20,149 bases of DNA from Micrococcaceae bacterium UBA6021. GTDB taxonomy: Bacteria > Actinomycetota > Actinomycetes > Actinomycetales > Micrococcaceae. The notes beneath the pieces are model-generated. The model had not been told where the DNA came from. It worked only from the letters and a program-made list of their open reading frames with translations, and did no database searches. Position numbers and translations under genes: made by a program. The stretch is from positions 4,492 through 24,640 of the forward strand of contig DIZT01000073.1 in assembly GCA_002427975.1 (NCBI GenBank), written 5' to 3'. Each line of letters opens with the position of its first letter. Within the stretch, counting starts at the first letter, position 1. Below, piece by piece: positions 7,652 to 14,163 of the stretch.

Positions 7652-8392
7652 TCACTCAGCTGGCTTGATGACGTAACCGGCGCCGCGAACAGTGTGGATC
7701 ATCGGCGGGTGCACGGCGTCCACCTTCTTGCGCAGGTAGGAGATGTAGAGTTCCACGATGTTGGCCTGCCCGCCGAAATCGTAGTCCCAGACCCGGTCCA
7801 GGATCTGGGCCTTGCTGATGACGCGCTTGGGGTTCTCCATCAGGTACCGGAGGAGTTCGAACTGGGTGGCGGTCAGCTGGATGTCGTCGCCGCCGCGGGT
7901 GACCTCGCGGGTGTCGACGTTCAGGACCAGATCTCCCACCACGAGTTCGGCGGTGTCCATCGCGGCAACTCCGGACCGCTGGACCAGACGGTGCAGGCGC
8001 AACAGGACCTCTTCCATGCTGAAGGGCTTGGTCACGTAGTCGTCGCCACCTGCCGCCAGCCCGAGGATTCTGTCCTGGACCGCGTCCTTGGCAGTCAGGA
8101 ACAGCGCTGGTACCTCTGGCGCAAAGGCGCGGATCCTGCCCAGCAGCTCAACGCCGTCGAACCCTGGCAACATTACGTCCAGCACCAGGACGTCCGGGCG
8201 GAACTCCTTGGCAAGTTTGACCGCTTCCGGACCGTCCGCCGCCACGGCCACCGACCAGCCGGCCATGCGCAGACCCATGCTCATGAGCTCGGAGAGACTG
8301 GGTTCGTCGTCGACCACCAGGGCACGGATGGGGGAGCCGTCCGGATGCGTGAGCTGCGGAAGGTTGTTGGTCATGGAGTGCGAAGTGGCCAT
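7652..8392 (-). CDS. PhoP/TcrX-type OmpR-family response regulator
   Basis: This protein has 246 residues. The receiver domain (about 22-138) has acidic pocket D28/D29, phospho-acceptor D72 in VLVLDVMLPG, T100 and K122 (YVTKPF). The winged-helix domain (about 148-244) has the recognition-helix region GGQANIVELYISYLRKKV (about 208-224), which closely resembles mycobacterial PhoP (GGDVNVVESYVSYLRRKI, recalled). PALFLTAKDAVQDRILGL and GGDDYVTKPFSMEEV also follow PhoP closely. This supports recognition of CACAG direct repeats. The start at 8392 has SD GGAGAG 7 bp upstream. The gene is first in its operon, with the kinase downstream. TcrX and TrcR belong to the same clade, so strict PhoP orthology is not proved. 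Confidence 0.94.
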   Translation of the reverse strand: MATSHSMTNNLPQLTHPDGSPIRALVVDDEPSLSELMSMGLRMAGWSVAVAADGPEAVKLAKEFRPDVLVLDVMLPGFDGVELLGRIRAFAPEVPALFLTAKDAVQDRILGLAAGGDDYVTKPFSMEEVLLRLHRLVQRSGVAAMDTAELVVGDLVLNVDTREVTRGGDDIQLTATQFELLRYLMENPKRVISKAQILDRVWDYDFGGQANIVELYISYLRKKVDAVHPPMIHTVRGAGYVIKPAE

Positions 8393-8424
8393 GGGACAAC
8401 TCTCCGATCTGCGGTTTAGCTGGT

Positions 8425-8453
8425 CCTATGGGAATCCTGTGGGCCAGCTGTGA
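8425..8453 (-). promoter_or_regulatory. PhoP-type half-site array at the response regulator promoter (autoregulation)
   Basis: On the minus strand, 11 bp apart: TCACAGC (8453-8447), CCACAGG (8442-8436) and the weaker CCATAGG (8431-8425). The array ends about 30 bp before the start codon at 8392. A poor -10 candidate TAAACC (8418-8413) lies 17 bp past the second half-site. Flanking TGGGAATCC (8429-8437) and TGTGAATCC (8449-8457) also repeat with 20-bp spacing on the plus strand. Confidence 0.6.
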
Positions 8454-8564
8454 ATCCCAGCCTAGCGAGCTGCATGGGCTTCGCGCAGGCAGGTCCCGTC
8501 AGACCGTGCAATTCATGTCTGCTCCGTCCGTTGGCGCCGGCACCGCGGCGCCAGCAATGCAAGG

Positions 8565-8630
8565 TCACAGCGCGCCCTGCTGTGGCGCACAGGTTCGTCA
8601 CAGGAAGCCTCATCAGGGTGGAGGGACAAT
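8565..8630 (+). promoter_or_regulatory. Promoter of the anchored protein gene with PhoP-type half-sites
   Basis: On the plus strand TCACAGC (8565-8571), GCACAGG (8587-8593) and TCACAGG (8598-8604) lie at intervals of 22 and 11 bp, so all fall on the same helical phase. A candidate -10 box GACAAT is at 8625-8630, which places the last half-site over the -35 position. The half-sites read in the direction of transcription, as at the two other promoters in this window that carry them. Confidence 0.55.
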
Positions 8631-8656
8631 TTCATTCCCTTCCAAAGGAGAACGCC

Positions 8657-9565
8657 ATGAGTGGCCACCATCACCCGCCTGTCCCGGAGAACGGCCCGGA
8701 GAACAGGCCGGAGGGCCGTCCGGGGCAAGCGCCCGATGAGACAGCCGCACCCTACGGGGGTGCGCCGGACGCCGGCAGACTCCCGCATGAGAACTTTGCA
8801 ACCGTTGAGGCCCCCCGGGTTGATGGACGCCCGGCGCAGGTGCCCGGCTGGGGTGCGCCGACGCCTCCTTCGGCCGGCGGCCGGGATGGTTCCGGGCATT
8901 TCGCGAGCGGTCAGTCGGCGAACGGTCAGTCGGCGAATGGCCGGGCGGGCAGTGGCTTGTGGATCCGGAAGCGCGGGCTCATGGCGGCTGGCGCGGCCGT
9001 CGTACTCGTTGCCGGGGCCGGAGCCGCCGGATATGCACTCAGCAATGCCACCGCAGGTGCGGCATCTCCAGGGGTTGCCGGAGCGGACCAGAACGGGGCT
9101 CCCGGCGGCATTCAGGGCGGTGGGCGGGGCAACCTGCCCAACGGTGCAGGGGGTGGCCAGGGCGGTCCTGGAAACTTCGCTGCTGACGGGTTTGGCGGGA
9201 TGGGCAACGGAATCTCGGCCGCCGTGCACTCGGAATACGTGATCTCCGAGAACGGCTCCTATGTCACCAAGGTTGGCCAGCTGGGAACTGTCACTGATGT
9301 CAGTGCCGGCTCGGTGACGGTCCGCAGCGACGACGGGTTTTCGCGCACGTACTCGCTGGGATCCAACGTGGCAGTCACCAATGCCCAGCAACGTCGCCAG
9401 CAGGCAGGTGGCACCCAGTCCGGTGGCACAACCACCGGCGGACTGACTGTCGCGGACATCGTTGCGGGCTCCACCGTCCGGATTGTGGCCGGAAAGGACG
9501 GTGCGAACTTTTCCGCCGAAACCGTCCAACTGGTCGCCTCCACCTCAGCTGGCACCAGCAACTGA
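8657..9565 (+). CDS. Membrane-anchored extracytoplasmic protein with DUF5666-like domain
   Basis: This 302-residue protein starts at ATG 8657, chosen because AAAGGAG lies 6 bp upstream; the open frame reaches back to 8450 without a better start. Residues 1-105 are hydrophilic, Gly/Pro-rich and presumably cytoplasmic, with a doubled GQSAN unit (about 85-94). One membrane helix is at about 107-127 (GLMAAGAAVVLVAGAGAAGYAL), preceded by WIRKRG. Outside, a Gly/Asn-rich linker (about 145-185) leads to a beta-rich domain (about 205-295): GQLGTVTDVSAGSVTVRSDDGFSRTYSLG and TVADIVAGSTVRIVAGKDG, the pattern of DUF5666-type OB-like domains. Function is unknown. Divergent transcription from the response regulator and shared PhoP-type half-sites suggest it belongs to that regulon. 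No catalytic motif was seen. Confidence 0.85.
   Translation: MSGHHHPPVPENGPENRPEGRPGQAPDETAAPYGGAPDAGRLPHENFATVEAPRVDGRPAQVPGWGAPTPPSAGGRDGSGHFASGQSANGQSANGRAGSGLWIRKRGLMAAGAAVVLVAGAGAAGYALSNATAGAASPGVAGADQNGAPGGIQGGGRGNLPNGAGGGQGGPGNFAADGFGGMGNGISAAVHSEYVISENGSYVTKVGQLGTVTDVSAGSVTVRSDDGFSRTYSLGSNVAVTNAQQRRQQAGGTQSGGTTTGGLTVADIVAGSTVRIVAGKDGANFSAETVQLVASTSAGTSN
8909..8938 (+). repeat. 15-bp tandem duplication (GQSAN x2)
   Basis: GGTCAGTCGGCGAAC (8909-8923) is followed at once by GGTCAGTCGGCGAAT (8924-8938), 14 of 15 bases identical. It lies in the disordered N-terminal part of the anchored protein and keeps the frame. Confidence 0.85.
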
Positions 9566-9690
9566 CGTTTCGCTGGCTTCAGGACTCGGGAGTGCCCGGC
9601 CCCGTTTCCGGTTTCGCGCAGGATTTTCAGGCCGGACGCCGGGACGGGAGGTGGGTCAGACTGCGTGTCTGGCGGCAGGTCTGAGGCGGG

Positions 9691-9708
9691 CCGCGCCGCC
9701 GGGCGCGG
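9691..9708 (+). terminator. GC hairpin, possible terminator without U-tract
   Basis: CCGCGCC (9691-9697) and GGCGCGG (9702-9708) form a perfect 7-bp stem with a GCCG loop, 126 bp after the stop of the anchored protein gene. No T-run follows, so termination is uncertain. Confidence 0.3.
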
Positions 9709-9931
9709 ACGACGGGGCGGCTGGACAGGCGGCAAAAGGCAACAGGCAATTTCGGCAAGTCATTGGCCGGTGAACTTCAGGGGCTTGTCACTACCAAGGA
9801 GCGAACATTATTCGGCAGTAGAGGCCTTTCGCGCGCCTTTGGTGGACAACAACTCCGATTTTATCGCTATATCAGAATGGTGATCTGCAACACAAATCCG
9901 TATTCTGTCTCACGATGCGGAACAAAGCACC

Positions 9932-9960
9932 CATTGTTACTTGCAAGTTTTCATTGTTAC
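9932..9960 (+). repeat. 20-bp-spaced direct repeat CATTGTTAC upstream of the winged-helix regulator
   Basis: CATTGTTAC occurs at 9932-9940 and again at 9952-9960, exactly 20 bp apart. Each copy is followed within one or two bases by TTGCA (9941 and 9962). A partly palindromic TTCAATTGTGAA follows at 9971-9982. This spacing puts both copies on one face of the helix, as in an operator, perhaps for autoregulation of the gene at 10199. Confidence 0.5.
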
Positions 9961-10198
9961 GTTGCACACTTTCAATTGTGAACAAGAACTCAACAGCACC
10001 TGCAGCCGCAGAATATTGGCCCAGCACATCCGCTGCTGCCGACATACGCTGTTGTCGAATGCACGCCTGACCTTCAGACCCCACGAAGTTCTTAGGCATT
10101 CGCCCCCAGCCCAGCGTAGGGCGCCCTCCCCAGACTCATTGCAGGGACAACCAGCATTCGAGCCGCGATGACGGCCATTCACATTGAGGTAAGCATTC

Positions 10199-11032
10199 AT
10201 GTCAGTTGCATCCGGATACGTCCACATCTCCGTCCGTAACGCAGGAAAGGCCAACCAGGCTTCCGGCCTCCGCCAAGGGTTCGGTGCCCGCCCGGCGTTC
10301 GCCCCCGGCTACGCACCCCAGGGTTACAACCCCGATTCCTATGGCCAGCTCAGGGCAGTCCAACCGGCCGAAGCCGCGCCGCTGACGGCGCCGACGCCGG
10401 TTGTGGCGGGGCCCAATGCCGTAAGGCCCGTGGCCAACGACACCGTAGCCCGCGGCTTTGTCCTGTACATGGGCATCGACGAAGAAACCGCAGCAGCCGC
10501 CGGCACCTCGATCGCCAAGCTTGCCCAGGAGATCCGCGCCTACGCACAGTCCCTCGTGACCGGTGCCGAAAGCTACGCTGCCGTGGCCGTGGCCCCGGCA
10601 AGCACCCCGGGTTCCGCGCTCGACGTCGTCCGTTCCACCTTCGGCGACCCCACCGTGAACGCACAGAAGCGCGCCGAGACTTCCCGGCTGCAGCCCCAGG
10701 ACCCGCGTCCGTCCGGCGTCCTGATCGACCTGGCCCGCCGCGAAGTCCACCTCGACGGCGAATCCCTGAACCTCACCTTCAAGGAATTCGAACTCCTGAA
10801 CTACCTCGTGGAAAACGGCACCCGCACCGTGGGCCGCGATGAGTTGCTCGAAGGCCTGTGGCGCAACGCCGAGGAAGTCCCCAACGAGCGCACCATCGAC
10901 GTCCACATCCGCCGCCTCCGCTCCAAGCTGGGCCGCCTCGCCAACACTGTCCGCACCGTCCGCGGCCAGGGTTACCGCTTCTACGAGCACCCCGAAGTTG
11001 TTGTCTGGGCCGCTCCGGAATATTCGATTTAG
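10199..11032 (+). CDS. Receiver-less OmpR-type winged-helix regulator
   Basis: This protein has 277 residues. The start at 10199 has SD GAGGT at 10186-10190. Residues 1-80 are Gly/Pro/Tyr-rich and probably disordered (RQGFGARPAFAPGYAPQGYNPDSYGQ). Residues about 82-150 form an unrecognised segment with a helix pattern (RGFVLYMGIDEETAAAAGTSIAKLAQEIRAYAQSLV), lying where a receiver would be but without its Asp-Thr-Lys residues. The C-terminal winged helix (about 172-262) is complete: LDGESLNLTFKEFELLNYLVENGTRTVGRDELLEGLW, ERTIDVHIRRLRSKLG, VRTVRGQGYRF. It should bind DNA without classical phosphotransfer. No kinase gene adjoins it. Its long AT-rich upstream region with direct repeats suggests tight control, possibly by itself. 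Target genes are unknown. Confidence 0.88.
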   Translation: MSVASGYVHISVRNAGKANQASGLRQGFGARPAFAPGYAPQGYNPDSYGQLRAVQPAEAAPLTAPTPVVAGPNAVRPVANDTVARGFVLYMGIDEETAAAAGTSIAKLAQEIRAYAQSLVTGAESYAAVAVAPASTPGSALDVVRSTFGDPTVNAQKRAETSRLQPQDPRPSGVLIDLARREVHLDGESLNLTFKEFELLNYLVENGTRTVGRDELLEGLWRNAEEVPNERTIDVHIRRLRSKLGRLANTVRTVRGQGYRFYEHPEVVVWAAPEYSI

Positions 11033-11043
11033 TCCAACTTCAG

Positions 11044-11063
11044 CACCGCCGTCCCGGCGAGTG
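11044..11063 (+). terminator. Possible weak terminator hairpin after the winged-helix gene
   Basis: CACCGCCG (11044-11051), loop TCC, then CGGCG and GTG separated by one bulged A (11055-11063). It lies 12 bp after the stop codon. There is no T-run, and the next gene has its own -10 box, so a boundary here is plausible but unproved. Confidence 0.3.
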
Positions 11064-11091
11064 TTGGCCTCCGTGGCTGGTCCTGCGGCGT

Positions 11092-11097
11092 TAGGCT
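11092..11097 (+). promoter_or_regulatory. -10 box of a likely leaderless promoter
   Basis: TAGGCT lies exactly 6 bp before the ATG at 11104, the distance expected if transcription starts at the start codon. The bases between are TGGGGG. The same TAGGCT-N6-ATG layout precedes the oxidoreductase start at 19103. Confidence 0.5.
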
Positions 11098-11103
11098 TGG
11101 GGG

Positions 11104-11631
11104 ATGAGCGACCACCACATCAAGCGCCTGGTGATCATGCGCCATGCCAAGGCCGATTGGCCCGGCGGGGTGGCGGATCATGAGCGGCCGCTGGAGGAAC
11201 GAGGGCACCGGGAAGCGCCGTTGGCCGGGAAGTGGCTGGTCAAGCACGGCATCTTCCCCGATTTCATCCTGTGTTCCAGTGCCCTCCGCACCCGCCAGAC
11301 CTGCACCTGGGTGTGCTCCGAGCTGGGGGACAAAGCCCCGACGCCGAAGCTTGAGGACGGCCTCTACTCCGCCTCTGCGCTGCGCATGCTCACCGTGGTC
11401 AACCATGTCCCTGACACCGTCACCACCCTGATGCTCATCTCGCACATGCCCGGAGTCCAGGACCTCGCGATGCATCTGGCGTCACGCGACTCGAACCACG
11501 ATGCCTACATGGACGCCGCTACCCGGTACCCCACGAGTGCCCTTACGGTGCTGGAAACGGAAAAAACCTGGGCCGAGCTGGACGGGCAGGACGCCCGGCT
11601 GACCAAATTCAAGGTTCCGCGCGCCCACTGA
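11104..11631 (+). CDS. SixA-like histidine phosphatase family protein
   Basis: This 175-residue protein has the histidine-phosphatase (phosphoglycerate-mutase) fold. The phosphate-pocket signature is IMRHAKADWP with R13 and nucleophile H14; the pocket Arg is in SSALRTRQT (R62) and the second catalytic His in LMLISHMPGVQDL (H114). DHERPLEERG is also typical. Length and motifs place it with SixA, which removes phosphate from phospho-His on HPt domains in E. coli; the actinobacterial substrate is not established. No HPt protein is visible nearby. The 3' end overlaps the convergent LysR gene by 23 bp. The start is supported by the TAGGCT box 6 bp upstream. Confidence 0.9.
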   Translation: MSDHHIKRLVIMRHAKADWPGGVADHERPLEERGHREAPLAGKWLVKHGIFPDFILCSSALRTRQTCTWVCSELGDKAPTPKLEDGLYSASALRMLTVVNHVPDTVTTLMLISHMPGVQDLAMHLASRDSNHDAYMDAATRYPTSALTVLETEKTWAELDGQDARLTKFKVPRAH

Positions 11632-12535
11632 CCCCACTGGACCCGGCAACTTCCCGCAGCAGTCCCGCGACGTGGCGGATGCCCGGGCTGGCCGTCATGG
11701 TTCTGCGATACACGATCCCCACCTGCCTGACCTGGACAGGATTGACCAGGGGCACGGAGACGACGTCCGGGGGCAGTGCCGGCCGGCCAAGCCGGGGGAC
11801 CAGCGCCACAACGGCTCCCTGCTCCACCAGGGCAATATGGGTTGCGAAGTCAGGATCGTAGACCCTGATGTCCGGCACGCGGCCAAGATCGGCGAAGATC
11901 CTCAGCAGCGCCTCGTTGCAGATGGCTCCGTGCGGGGTGCTGATCCACCGTTCATCCTCGAGGTCAGCCGGTTCCACCTGGCTGTGTACTGCCAACGGAT
12001 GGCTGTGGTGCACCAGCAGGTCCGCTATGTCCTCGCACAGCCACTCGAGCGTCATGTGCTCCGGGATCACCAGCGGGACGGAGTTCCAGTTGTGCACCAC
12101 CCCCAGGTCCGCCTCGCCGTTGGCCACCCGCGCCACGGCTTCCCGCGGGTCTTCGGCCAGCACGCTGACCTCCAGATCCGCGCCGGATGAAGCCAGCCGT
12201 CCCAGCAGCGGTCCAACGAGGCCCCGGCAGGCGGTGGAGAACGAAACCACCTTCAGGTGTCCTGCCGGTTTGGCCGGATCCGCCAAGAGAGTGGATTCCA
12301 GTTCCTCGAGCTCTGACAGGATGCGCCGGCCGTAGGCCGCGAGGGTGAGGCCCCGCTCGGTCAGCAGCACTCCCCGGCCGCGACGCTCCAGGACGGCGAA
12401 CCCTGTCTGCTTCTCCAGTTTCTTGATCTGCTGGGAGACGGCGGACGGGCTGAAACCCATGGCCTCCGACGCCGCGATGACGGATCCATGCTGTTCAACC
12501 GCCGCCAGGGCCCGGAGCGAACCGATCTCAATCAT
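11609..12535 (-). CDS. LysR-family transcriptional regulator
   Basis: This protein has 308 residues from ATG 12535. The N-terminal winged HTH is clear (MIEIGSLRALAAVEQHGSVIAASEAMGFSPSAVSQQIKKLEKQTG), followed by the linker helix and an effector domain (LKVVSFSTACRGLVGPLL, ADLGVVHNW, ALVEQGAVVALVPRLG). A longer reading from 12550 would add MYVCF but would place a perfect palindrome inside the gene. I prefer 12535, where the start matches the usual LysR length before the HTH. Neither start has a good SD. TACAAT at 12557-12552 is a strong -10, so transcription may begin close to the start codon. It diverges from the EamA exporter gene and probably controls it and itself. The effector is unknown. 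Confidence 0.92.
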   Translation of the reverse strand: MIEIGSLRALAAVEQHGSVIAASEAMGFSPSAVSQQIKKLEKQTGFAVLERRGRGVLLTERGLTLAAYGRRILSELEELESTLLADPAKPAGHLKVVSFSTACRGLVGPLLGRLASSGADLEVSVLAEDPREAVARVANGEADLGVVHNWNSVPLVIPEHMTLEWLCEDIADLLVHHSHPLAVHSQVEPADLEDERWISTPHGAICNEALLRIFADLGRVPDIRVYDPDFATHIALVEQGAVVALVPRLGRPALPPDVVSVPLVNPVQVRQVGIVYRRTMTASPGIRHVAGLLREVAGSSGVSGRAEP

Positions 12536-12542
12536 GAAGCAA

Positions 12543-12560
12543 ACGTACATGATTGTACGT
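12543..12560. promoter_or_regulatory. 18-bp perfect palindrome, likely LysR operator
   Basis: ACGTACA-TGAT-TGTACGT is a perfect 7-bp inverted repeat with a 4-bp centre, between the divergent LysR (12535) and EamA (12609) genes. It overlaps TACAAT (minus strand, 12557-12552), the likely LysR -10, and abuts TAGAAT (plus strand, 12560-12565), a possible EamA -10. A regulator bound here could act on both promoters. Confidence 0.7.
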
Positions 12561-12608
12561 AGAATTCAACGCTGGTGCTTCATCGGCTGGTCTGCAAGAG
12601 TTGGACCC

Positions 12609-13625
12609 GTGAACCTCCGACACTCCCTCCTCGCCGCCCTGGTCGCCGTTCTATGGGGCCTGAACTTCGTCGCCATCGACTTCGGACTGCATGCCAATGG
12701 CCGCGAGGTTCCCCCGCTGCTGTTTGTGGCGATGCGCTTCGTCCTGGTCGTCGTCCCTTGGATTTTCTTCATCAGGAAGCCGGACGTCAGCTGGAAGGCG
12801 ATCATCGGCGTCGGGCTCTTTATGAGCGCCGGGCAGTTCGGCCTCCTCTACCTGGCCATGGCGCTTGGCATGCCGGCGGGCCTTGCCTCCCTGGTGCTCC
12901 AGGCGCAGGTGCTGCTGACCGTAGTCCTGGCCGCCGGGTTCCTGGGGGAGCGGCCCAGCCGCCGCCAACTGGCCGGCGTTGTCCTTGGCGTCGCTGGCCT
13001 GGCCGTCGTGGCGGTGGGCCGCAGCGCCGTGGCCCCGCTGCTGCCGCTCATTATCGTGCTCGCGGCCGCGCTCTCCTGGGCGGCCGGAAATGTCATCGCC
13101 CGCCAGGCGAAAGCCGCGTCAGGGCTGGGGCTTGTGGTCTGGTCCGGCGCCGTGGTGCCGCTGCCCCTTGCCGGACTTTCCTTGTTGGTGGACGGTCCGG
13201 ACGCCGTGCTCGGAACGCTGGCAGACCTGCAGCCTGCCACGATCCTCAGCGCGCTGTACACGGCCATTTTCGCGTCGCTGGTGGGGTACGGAATCTGGAA
13301 CCGGCTGCTGGCCAGCTACCCGTCGTCGGCGGTGGTGCCCTTCACCCTGCTCGTTCCCGTGGTGGGTATGAGCGCTGCGTGGCTGGCGCTGGGGGAGGTG
13401 CCAACCCCTGCCGAACTGGCCGGCGGGATGCTCCTCCTGGGAGGGGTGGCGACGGCGGTGCTCACCGGGCGGGGCAGCCCGGGTCAGCGGCGGGTCGCCG
13501 GTTTGGCACCGGTCGTGGTGCCCGGTTTGGGTGCCGGCTTACGGACCGGGGAGGCGGACGACGTCGGCCGCTTGGCTGCTGCGGCAGGCATCCGGGCGGG
13601 GGCGCGGGAGCCAGACGCGCGCTGA
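12609..13625 (+). CDS. EamA/DMT-superfamily exporter
   Basis: This 338-residue protein starts at GTG 12609. Two EamA repeats of about five helices each are visible. The first is LLAALVAVLWGLNFVAIDFGL to about residue 135, with MPAGLASLVLQAQVLLTVVLA and LGERPSRRQLAGVVLGVAGLA. The second begins LPLIIVLAAALSWAAGNVIARQA and ends WLALGEVPTPAELAGGMLLLGGVATAVL (about 283). Family members export amino acids or other small metabolites; the divergent LysR gene fits an inducible exporter. The GTG was chosen because the first helix follows directly; in-frame upstream ATGs (12535, 12550) would run through the operator. The last 47 codons lie beyond the final helix and overlap the opposite-strand gene at 13484-14149. 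Confidence 0.9.
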   Translation: MNLRHSLLAALVAVLWGLNFVAIDFGLHANGREVPPLLFVAMRFVLVVVPWIFFIRKPDVSWKAIIGVGLFMSAGQFGLLYLAMALGMPAGLASLVLQAQVLLTVVLAAGFLGERPSRRQLAGVVLGVAGLAVVAVGRSAVAPLLPLIIVLAAALSWAAGNVIARQAKAASGLGLVVWSGAVVPLPLAGLSLLVDGPDAVLGTLADLQPATILSALYTAIFASLVGYGIWNRLLASYPSSAVVPFTLLVPVVGMSAAWLALGEVPTPAELAGGMLLLGGVATAVLTGRGSPGQRRVAGLAPVVVPGLGAGLRTGEADDVGRLAAAAGIRAGAREPDAR

Positions 13626-14149
13626 CCGGCGGCCGCGTTCCGGGTGGCCGCGTTCCGGGTTGCCGGGCGCCGCGCAGCAGGACGGCCGGCACCGGACACG
13701 GGTCGCCGCTTGGCTGGTAAGGGCCTCCGTTTCGCCTTGGCCAGCCGCCTTCCCGCTGGCCAGGCTGCGCCCAGGAAGAGGACAAGGAGCGTGGCCGCTG
13801 CTGAAGCGGCACCCCAGTAGAAATAGTTGTCCGGATTCCCTGTGGGGAGGGGCGTGCCGAAGAACGACGACTGCTCGGCGAAGGCCAGTTCCCAGGTGCT
13901 GACGAAGGCCAGGGAAAAGGCAATAGTGAGGCTGGATCCGGCGGCGGTGGCCACTAGGGCAACGTGGCGCCCCCGTGCCAGGACCTCCGCCACAGCCGCG
14001 ACATAGGCCAGCGCAACCAGGCCCAGGAACGTGACCATGACGGCCTCTTCCAAGGTGATGGCGGTGAGCACCAGCATACCCAGGGCCGCGACTGCCGCGA
14101 TCAAGGCGAGCTTCCCGCTGTTACCCATGTGGCGCATGTCTTCAATCAT
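13484..14149 (-). CDS. Hypothetical four-helix membrane protein with basic Ala/Arg/Pro tail
   Basis: This protein has 221 residues. Predicted helices lie at about 13-31, 36-56, 63-83 and 111-132, with a polar loop STWELAFAEQSSFFGTPLPTG between helices three and four. From about 134 to the end is an 88-residue tail rich in Arg, Lys, Ala and Pro (KRRPLPAKRRPV, ARRPATRNAATRNAAAG), probably cytoplasmic and disordered. I do not recognise a named family. It lies 14 bp after the TetR stop, so it looks like the last gene of that operon. Alternative starts at 14137 and 14128 would also precede the first helix. The 3' 142 bp overlap the convergent EamA gene; no earlier stop exists in either frame. Confidence 0.7.
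   Translation of the reverse strand: MIEDMRHMGNSGKLALIAAVAALGMLVLTAITLEEAVMVTFLGLVALAYVAAVAEVLARGRHVALVATAAGSSLTIAFSLAFVSTWELAFAEQSSFFGTPLPTGNPDNYFYWGAASAAATLLVLFLGAAWPAGRRLAKAKRRPLPAKRRPVSGAGRPAARRPATRNAATRNAAAGQRASGSRAPARMPAAAAKRPTSSASPVRKPAPKPGTTTGAKPATRR
13631..13660 (-). repeat. Perfect 15-bp tandem duplication in the basic tail
   Basis: GGCCGCGTTCCGGGT occurs at 13631-13645 and again, identical, at 13646-13660. On the minus strand it encodes the doubled unit ATRNA. The two copies show no divergence, which suggests a recent duplication or ongoing slippage. Confidence 0.9.
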
Positions 14150-14163
14150 CCCTGAGGCAAAAG

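Larger units (their letters stand above)
9566..10198. other. Long intergenic region with AT-rich core, no gene supported
   Basis: This 633-bp stretch is flanked by two plus-strand genes. The first part (9566-9775) has the usual high GC and one perfect GC hairpin. From about 9790 to 10010 the base composition drops sharply to AT-rich sequence, unlike anything else in the window. Short open frames such as 9763-9981 lack a ribosome site and have unnatural composition. The region most likely holds the promoter, operators and leader of the winged-helix regulator at 10199. Confidence 0.6.

Noticed and set aside
9932..9960. Possible GlnR box (GTAAC/GAAAC pattern) in the minus-strand reading of the repeat
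   Set aside because: The spacing is 20 bp rather than the 11-bp steps expected for GlnR a/b boxes.
9763..9981. 72-codon open frame in the AT-rich intergenic region
   Set aside because: No ribosome site, unlikely composition, and it runs through the phased direct repeats.
12345..12608. N-terminal extension of the EamA protein upstream of GTG 12609
   Set aside because: It would cross the LysR operator and the start of the LysR gene; the first helix begins right after the GTG.
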